A stretch of DNA of 64,000 nucleotides from the NCBI GenBank assembly GCA_943736015.1, contig OX031059.1:52897159-52961158 (forward strand), written 5' to 3'. Within the stretch, counting starts at the first letter, position 1; each line of letters begins with the position of its first letter. The position numbers were made by a program, and so were the translations under genes. Below, in pieces: positions 58,472 to 64,000 of this stretch. The stretch comes from Tridacna crocea. Its lineage: Eukaryota > Mollusca > Bivalvia > Cardiida > Cardiidae. The notes beneath the pieces are model-generated. The model saw only the letters and a program-made list of their open reading frames with translations. It was not told the DNA's origin and made no database searches.

Positions 58472-58572
58472 GTACCCCTTTACCACACAATCCCTGTTTC
58501 TTACGACGCTGAGATAGAAACCTTTTTAAAAAAATATTGTGGGAAAAGGAGAAAATGCCGGTAACTAGAAAT
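58472..58572 (-). mobile_element. MITE-1 half copy ending at the hairpin tip
   Basis: CCCCTTTACCACACAATCCC to GAGAAAATGCCGGTAAC; similarity stops at the palindrome centre. Confidence 0.82.
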
Positions 58573-58619
58573 TAAACATCAGTATAGATTCCGATGAATG
58601 GCAACAAATTTATTAATGT

Positions 58620-58860
58620 CACGCAAAAAGGGACCTTCTGGGAACTGCCAAAAGTGCCAGACCTGGTCAAACTAAACGAATTGCACAGGCTGACCAGGGT
58701 TGACACTTTTCGCTTTAATGACATTTTCTGTATGAAAAGAGGTCATTGTACCTTGTTATACAATCATTTTTTAATTATCAACTTAAACTAACCTACACTG
58801 TCGTCGATCTGTTTTCATCTAACTGATATACAGAATTCCTAGATGGTCCCTTTTTGCGTG
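58620..58860. mobile_element. 241-bp element with perfect 16-bp terminal inverted repeats
   Basis: CACGCAAAAAGGGACC at the left is exactly reverse-complemented at the right (GGTCCCTTTTTGCGTG). Inside, AGTGCCAGACCTGGTC and GACCAGGGTTGACACTT form a looser hairpin. It lies just upstream of transporter exon 1. Confidence 0.8.
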
Positions 58861-58929
58861 CTGGTTCACAAATATTTTTCGTACCCTTTTTAACAACAAC
58901 AGATTAATACATACAGTGGTTCAAATATC

Positions 58930-59590
58930 GAATAACTCACCGTATTCTTTAAATAAATGATTTCTTACATAAAATGAAATACATCAGCTCTGCAGATTTC
59001 ACTTTGTGTAATAACGAACACGAAACAATTGAACGTTTATTCTGGAACTGTCCCAAGTCCATCCAATTATCTCAAATTACTTAAAAAACAATGGAACTAT
59101 TTACTCAGAGCTAACTGTTAAAAAACACTACATGTATCTGGATACGTCAAATCAAATACCTATGTAAAAATACTCTTCTCATTCTGTTTAAAATGTACAT
59201 CTTTAGATATAGATCTAGAAAACAAACACCTACAGAAAAAGGTGCTAGCAATTTTATATCTATCATGTTCACGATTCTAAGAAAAACAGTCATGGAAAAC
59301 AATAACCTAGAATGTTTTACTTAGTACTGGGAAAACTTTACTGGTTTTATGAATGTTTCGAGAGATAAATACTTTTTTTGTAAACCTGGCAATATTCGCT
59401 TTTCATTTTCCCCTTCTTTTCTTTCTATTCGCTATTACTTTTTTTTCTCGTGTTTATAAACAGTTTCCGTTTTATTGTCCCTAATTGTATAACGTTGTGA
59501 TAAATTTTGTAAGATGTGGAAAGGGATGGTTCCCCCACCCTCACACACAAATATACGAGCACAGTGAAAACTTATTTAAAAAATAAAGGC
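58930..59590 (+). pseudogene. LINE (non-LTR retrotransposon) 3' remnant
   Basis: The plus strand encodes a zinc-knuckle-like stretch (TLCNNEHETIERLFWNCPK) typical of the C-terminus of LINE reverse transcriptases. Shifts and stops follow, then RSRKQTPTEKGASNFISIM and KTVMENNNLECF. An AT-rich 3' tail ends near 59590 with AAAAAATAAA. Only the extreme C-terminus survives. Confidence 0.7.
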
Positions 59591-60195
59591 TCCGTTATGG
59601 AGGGAATGGTAAATGAATTATCAGTTTTCGTTATCATTACAGCTCTGTATCAAGCTGGACATTGGGATGGTATCTAACCGTTGTTAACTCTAGGCACTAA
59701 TTAATGTATCTTAGGATATGCTGATTGGCCTTCGACAGGTAAAATAATTTTGAGACAATCCTCAAAATGATTTTCCTTTGTGCCAGATAGCTGCAAGACA
59801 CTAAGTCTGGTCTTGATCATCAGTGTCCGCACAAGCACCCGTTCGAAGCTTAGAAGACCTGAGTACATATAGATCCTAAATAGATTGCTATGTTTGCCGC
59901 CCCCACCAACAACCCCTCCTCCAAACACACACTTCTCCCCGTCCCCCGAGGCGACGCGCATTACTATTTTCCCATCCCTTCCCAAACATTTGACTATCTC
60001 ATTTTCTTGCAGCTTTATACTCTAATATAGTATGAATTCTTTGAAATTAGAAGTTCCAAATACTGTCATTATAACGAAGCAAAAGAAAGAGGACTTTTGG
60101 GAGGGTTGTTAATATTGTGTGGATGATTATCTCCCTTTAAAACTAATATACTTTTTCGTTAGTCAGCAGGTATTGTTTTTTAACCCCAGCGCTCC
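59591..60195. other. Unassigned DNA
   Basis: A faint MITE-2 arm may lie at about 59790-59830 (TCTGGTCTTGATCATCAGTG). A C-rich stretch at about 59895-59950 gives a glycine-rich minus-strand frame. Nothing convincing. Confidence 0.35.
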
Positions 60196-60199
60196 TTAT

Positions 60200-60300
60200 T
60201 GCAACTCAAGGACCTTTTGCGGATAGTGTAGATCAAGATCAGATTGCACAGAAAGTGCAGTCTGATCTTATATCTCTATTGTTGGATAAGGAGATTCTTT
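60200..60300. mobile_element. MITE-2 copy
   Basis: Flank CTCAAGGACCTTTTGCGGAT, then GTGTAGATCAAGATCAGATT and GTGCAGTCTGATCTTATATC, ending GGATAAGGAGATTCTTTCCC. Confidence 0.85.
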
Positions 60301-61090
60301 CCCCAAATTAACTTTGAAATAGCAAAATTTTGGTTTTTAATAACTTTATCAGCTGAAAGGTTTTTTATTATAATTACATATTAACATATTTAACAGGATA
60401 AAGGTTAACTCTTTGAGGGCCGAATAAACCCAACGTACATTTCTTTTGTCTAGAACTAAAACCCAGATGATTGCAACTTCCTGGTTGCTTTGTTTTTATA
60501 GTATTTCATCAGATCAAACAGCACAGATAAAATATCATCTAAAGCACGTATAGTTCAGGAAGACGCTTTTAAGAGTAAAATTGTAACCGAGATACTTTAA
60601 AGTATTTCATATTCATTGTGTTGCATTTGAATCCCTTTGTCTTGAGCTGCTATGTACGTGCTCATTCTTGTACCAGACTTGAGTCTTGTAAAATGATAAT
60701 TATTATGTCCTATCTTTAATGTTCCCTTTGTGTGTCTGTTCGTCTGTCTGTCTGTCTATCTGATTTACCATTGATAAGATCTTTAACTTGCAGTTTTCGG
60801 TGACATCTTTTCGTCATGTGTACAAGGAACAAACAACCATTAAGATGTTGACAAGTAATCAACGAAACGTGAATATGCTAACTCTAGACGTTAAATTATT
60901 CTGGGCCATTTGGTCATGTCTGTCTGTATAAAACATTTATCACTAATCAATATAGCTGAATACATTGAACGTAGGGTAAACAATACAACATCTGGTGCTT
61001 ATCTCACCCTTAGTTTTAACTTATCTTTACTTAGAAAATGTGTAAACAGTTTCCATCGAAATAAATCCAAAGCTTGCAGGTCCATTTTGA
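60301..61090. other. Unassigned DNA with a short (CTGT)n run
   Basis: (CTGT)n lies at about 60743-60757. No gene is recognised. Confidence 0.45.
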
Positions 61091-61091
61091 T

Positions 61092-61285
61092 CTCTTAATT
61101 AAGCGACAAAATTTCCAACGTGTCCAAATGTAAGCTTTTGCAGATGACAAAATAATTGTCACTCTCAAAAATAGAAACTGAATTTTGGGAAGGAGAAATG
61201 CTGGTAACCAGGACTTCTTTTTCTTCCACCGTGTTTTCAAATGCGACTTTCTTAAGGTCGAGGTTTGTGAGGAAAGGAGTTAAAA
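61092..61285 (+). mobile_element. MITE-1 copy, forward, degenerate
   Basis: AAGCTTTTGCAGATGACAAA flank, hairpin relic GAGAAATGCTGGTAACCAGG and right end GAGGAAAGGAGTTAA. Confidence 0.7.
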
Positions 61286-61289
61286 GAAG

Positions 61290-62250
61290 AAGGAAATATG
61301 ATGCATTTGGGCAATGAAATTGAATTACTTTTTCATTATCCCCCTTTGTACGGGGATGGGTGATGCGTCATAGCAGACAGGTCGTAATCGTCAAAGAAAT
61401 GACATGCGCAGACAATGCAGCTTTATGCTCTAAACATTCTCAAAATCATTTCGTCAATAGTTCATTGATTTGCAAGTCTGACTTATTGGGCATCGTATGT
61501 AACTAATTGTTTATTTAAGAAGTCAAATGTAGCTATTAATCCTTGCAGTGCTCTAGGCCCAACAATAAACCTTTGAGGACTGTGTGGATTAAGATCATGC
61601 TTCACAAAACTTACAGTGATATTGGATCTATACCATCTGCTTGTTTAGTCAAGGATCTTAGACTTTAAAAAAATCCGAAGTTTTAATGGATTGATTGTAC
61701 ATTCAACCAGCAAAATATGTAGATTTTATATATTCGGCGCTAAAGATGTAAAGAAATTCTATATTGCTACGGTTCTCTTTAGTTACTGTCGATTTTTTAT
61801 ACTCTGTGAGTGTTATCGACCCAAATAGATTCAACGACAGCTGAATGTGACATTGAACAACCGGGATATCACTTTTAATCATAAATGAAGATACTTTTAT
61901 CTGTTAACTCAATACCTCCTGATATAAGTTTCCTGTAGAAATTATCAATATATTTTCAGATAATAAACAAGAATAGCTGGCGAGCTTGACAACTCATTTG
62001 ATCTTTGAACTTGTTGATTCACTTGACTTTTCCTAATTACTATTCAAATGTGTGTCGTATGACACATTTTTGACCCTTTAAAAAACGTTTTCACTCTGCA
62101 GTCCAAATATACAAATCTATATTGACCCATATTCCTTTTCAACTGAAATTATTTTCTTCATGAAAGAATCTAGTATATACCAGGCAATTTTACCAACCAA
62201 TCTAAATTCGATTTCAGTTTTCAATTCAAAGAGTAGATTGCCAGGGTTCC
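61290..62250. other. Unassigned DNA
   Basis: A weak MITE-2 copy may lie at about 61570-61640 (GTGTGGATTAAGATCATGC). Otherwise nothing is recognised. Confidence 0.35.
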
Positions 62251-62254
62251 ATGA

Positions 62255-63315
62255 AACTGCCCCAAGAAGTCCCTTAATGGCTAGTCTTATAATTTGGTCG
62301 GTGCCAACCCTAAGGTCACGCCAGATGGTGAAACTAAAATTTGGTAAGTAACACCACCAAGAGTTCGGCATAAAATTTGGTCAGTAGTCAGTACCATACA
62401 GTGATCATGGCATATTTGGTCAATGCAACAAGGGCGTCGCGTTAGGTGGCTAGTACCTAAGTTTGATCAATACTATCCTAGAGGTCGAGCTAGATAGCTT
62501 GTCTTTGAATTTAATGGAATTGACCAAACCAAGTTACGGGTGGCATTTCACCAAGTTTAAATTTAGTAAAATACCAACAATAACTAGGTTTGATCAATTC
62601 CACCAAATTCAAAGAATAGCTATTTTATTTTTTGGCACAGAATGTCACATATTGTTAGTCCTTGAATTTGTCCAATACCACCGAGAGGTCACTCTTAGTC
62701 TTTGAATTTGGCATATGCTCTCTAAAGGTCGCCCAAGTAGCTAGCGTTTAAATTCGGTCAGTTCCTTCAACAGGTCGACCTAGATGACCGGTTTTAACAT
62801 CTGATCAGGACTACGTAAAAGCTCACGCTAGATGGTTTGTACTAAAATTTGGTTGACACCGTACAGATGCCGTAGATGGCCCGTCTTTAAATTTGATCAT
62901 TAGCGTCCCGCTAGATGATTTCTCTTAAAATTTGGACAATACTACCTAGAGGTCAAGCTAGACGGATAGCAGACGCATAGTCATTAAATCCGACCAAAAC
63001 CATCAAAAGATTCTTCTAGATTGTTAATCATTAATCTTGATTGGTACCATCCAAGAGATCGCTCTGAATATGGCTTGCCTTTGAATTTTTTAAATAGCAT
63101 CCAAGGTGTTGGGATAGATGGCTAGTTGTATAATTTATCCTTAACAGCGGGAGGTCGCATTAGATTGCTAGTCTTCAAATTTGGCCAATAGTACCCATGA
63201 AGTCACCCTTCATTGCTACCGGCCAACCTTTAAAGATGATCAATACCTCCAAAAAGATCACACCAGGTGGCTAGTCTTTACACCAAAAGGTAGCGCTACA
63301 AAGCTTCGTCTGGTC
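62255..63315 (+). repeat. Diverged satellite, ~46-bp units
   Basis: About twenty loosely conserved units repeat AGGTCGCGCTAGATGGCTAG, TCTTTAAATTTGGTC and AATACCACC. Clear unit starts near 62725 and 62771 are 46 bases apart. Divergence is high, so the array is old. It stops just before the Polinton terminus. Confidence 0.8.
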
Positions 63316-63330
63316 TTTACATTTGCTCTA

Positions 63331-64000
63331 TAGTAGTGTCAAACGTACAGGAGGAATACTCGGTATCTGGAGCAGAATCCTCGTTGAGCAAAGTCCTTGT
63401 TGAGCAAAATCTTCGGTGATCTGATGACGTCAATCCAATGATTTTACGCATTTTTTCATCCTCTGTTTAGCTGTTTTCAGTGCATCGATGACGTCATAAC
63501 AGAACATATAAAATCCATTGATTTTACGCATTTTTTTTTCAATATTTTGTTCAGCAGTTAGAGGGATGGACGATCAGAAAAAAGAGCGTACCTGTATATT
63601 GAATAAGCATTACCTTGAAGAACAAAATCCTGCAACTTTTGTAGGATCGCACAAGTTATGGAAGGTGTTATGTTGAAAGTATCCCGGTGTGTTTACGATC
63701 GATTATGCGCGACCATGAATGATTGAGCAATCAAGATTTGTATGTATTGCAAAAGCCAGTACGATATCGTTTTAAGACAGCAAATTTATGTGCACATACC
63801 ATAACGTTAATGAGCAGCGGGATATAGATTTACCGTACATGGCTAACTTAGGGGAAGGAAATGGCGAAGTGCAATTTGTACTAATTGCGATAGACATCTT
63901 GTCAAGAAAATTATGGTTACGTACGTTGAAAAACAAAACAGCGAAATACAACTGTTGAAAAATAAAACGGCTAAAGATGTCTTAGAAGCAATGAAGAGTG
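63331..64000 (+). mobile_element. Polinton/Maverick left end, running off the window
   Basis: Terminus TAGTAGTGTCAAA is followed by a ~230-base terminal repeat matching 12252-12473 in inverse orientation. It includes paired GAGCAAAATCCT-like phrases and two copies of GATTTTACGCATTTTTT. An integrase gene remnant starts just inside. The rest of the element lies beyond 64000. Confidence 0.78.
63566..64000 (+). pseudogene. Polinton-type integrase, 5' part, degenerate
   Basis: Opens with ATG at 63566 and a frame ending in HKLWKVL before a stop. A second frame has LQKPVRYRFK. A third begins the catalytic domain with DIDLPYMANL and IDILSRKLW. A ~30-base duplication of the KNKTAK coding segment follows, restoring yet another frame (KNKTAKDVLEAM). 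At least three breaks mean it is not functional. The first catalytic Asp position appears kept; the remaining catalytic residues lie outside the window. Confidence 0.75.

Noticed and set aside
12252..63560. A single giant 51-kb element bounded by inverted terminal repeats
   Set aside because: The integrase remnants lie outside the interval, on the far side of each repeat, so the repeats are outer ends of two separate Polintons.

Overview
This window looks like nuclear DNA of a marine invertebrate, most likely a bivalve mollusc. It is AT-rich with few genes. One clear gene is split by seven GT-AG introns, and nearly everything else is interspersed or tandem repeat. The bivalve call rests on repeat types I recognise: an element with TCACCTGA ends, a palindromic family built on a GTGTCGTC-type core, and a tRNA-headed SINE with an ATCA tail. 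No database search was possible.

Layout. 1-1332 is a large foldback element. 4.8-10.2 kb carries a dense run of a ~229-bp TTAA-flanked palindromic MITE (called MITE-1 here) and a few exon-like segments of an unidentified plus-strand transcript. 11.75-12.47 kb is the decayed end of a Polinton/Maverick with an integrase remnant, followed by a repeat array (12.48-13.49 kb). 15.64-20.12 kb is a ~4.5 kb minisatellite of 22-23 bp units that appears to have grown out of one arm of a second palindromic MITE (MITE-2). 20-44.9 kb holds no gene I can prove and is packed with MITE-1, MITE-2 and at least four other palindromic or inverted-repeat families plus microsatellites. 45.0-58.35 kb is the single convincing gene: a minus-strand AAAP-family amino acid transporter of 454 residues in eight coding exons, whose phases all agree. 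58.5-59.6 kb has an inverted-repeat element and a LINE 3' remnant. 62.25-63.3 kb is a diverged ~46-bp satellite, and 63.33 kb to the end is a second Polinton end whose body runs out of the window.

The main pattern is a set of palindromic mobile elements. Copies differ by substitutions mirrored in both arms, several copies stop exactly at the hairpin tip, and one family seems to have seeded the minisatellite. The transporter works alone; its introns are landing sites for the same repeats, and one degenerate MITE-1 copy just past its stop codon contains the nearest plausible downstream poly(A) signal.
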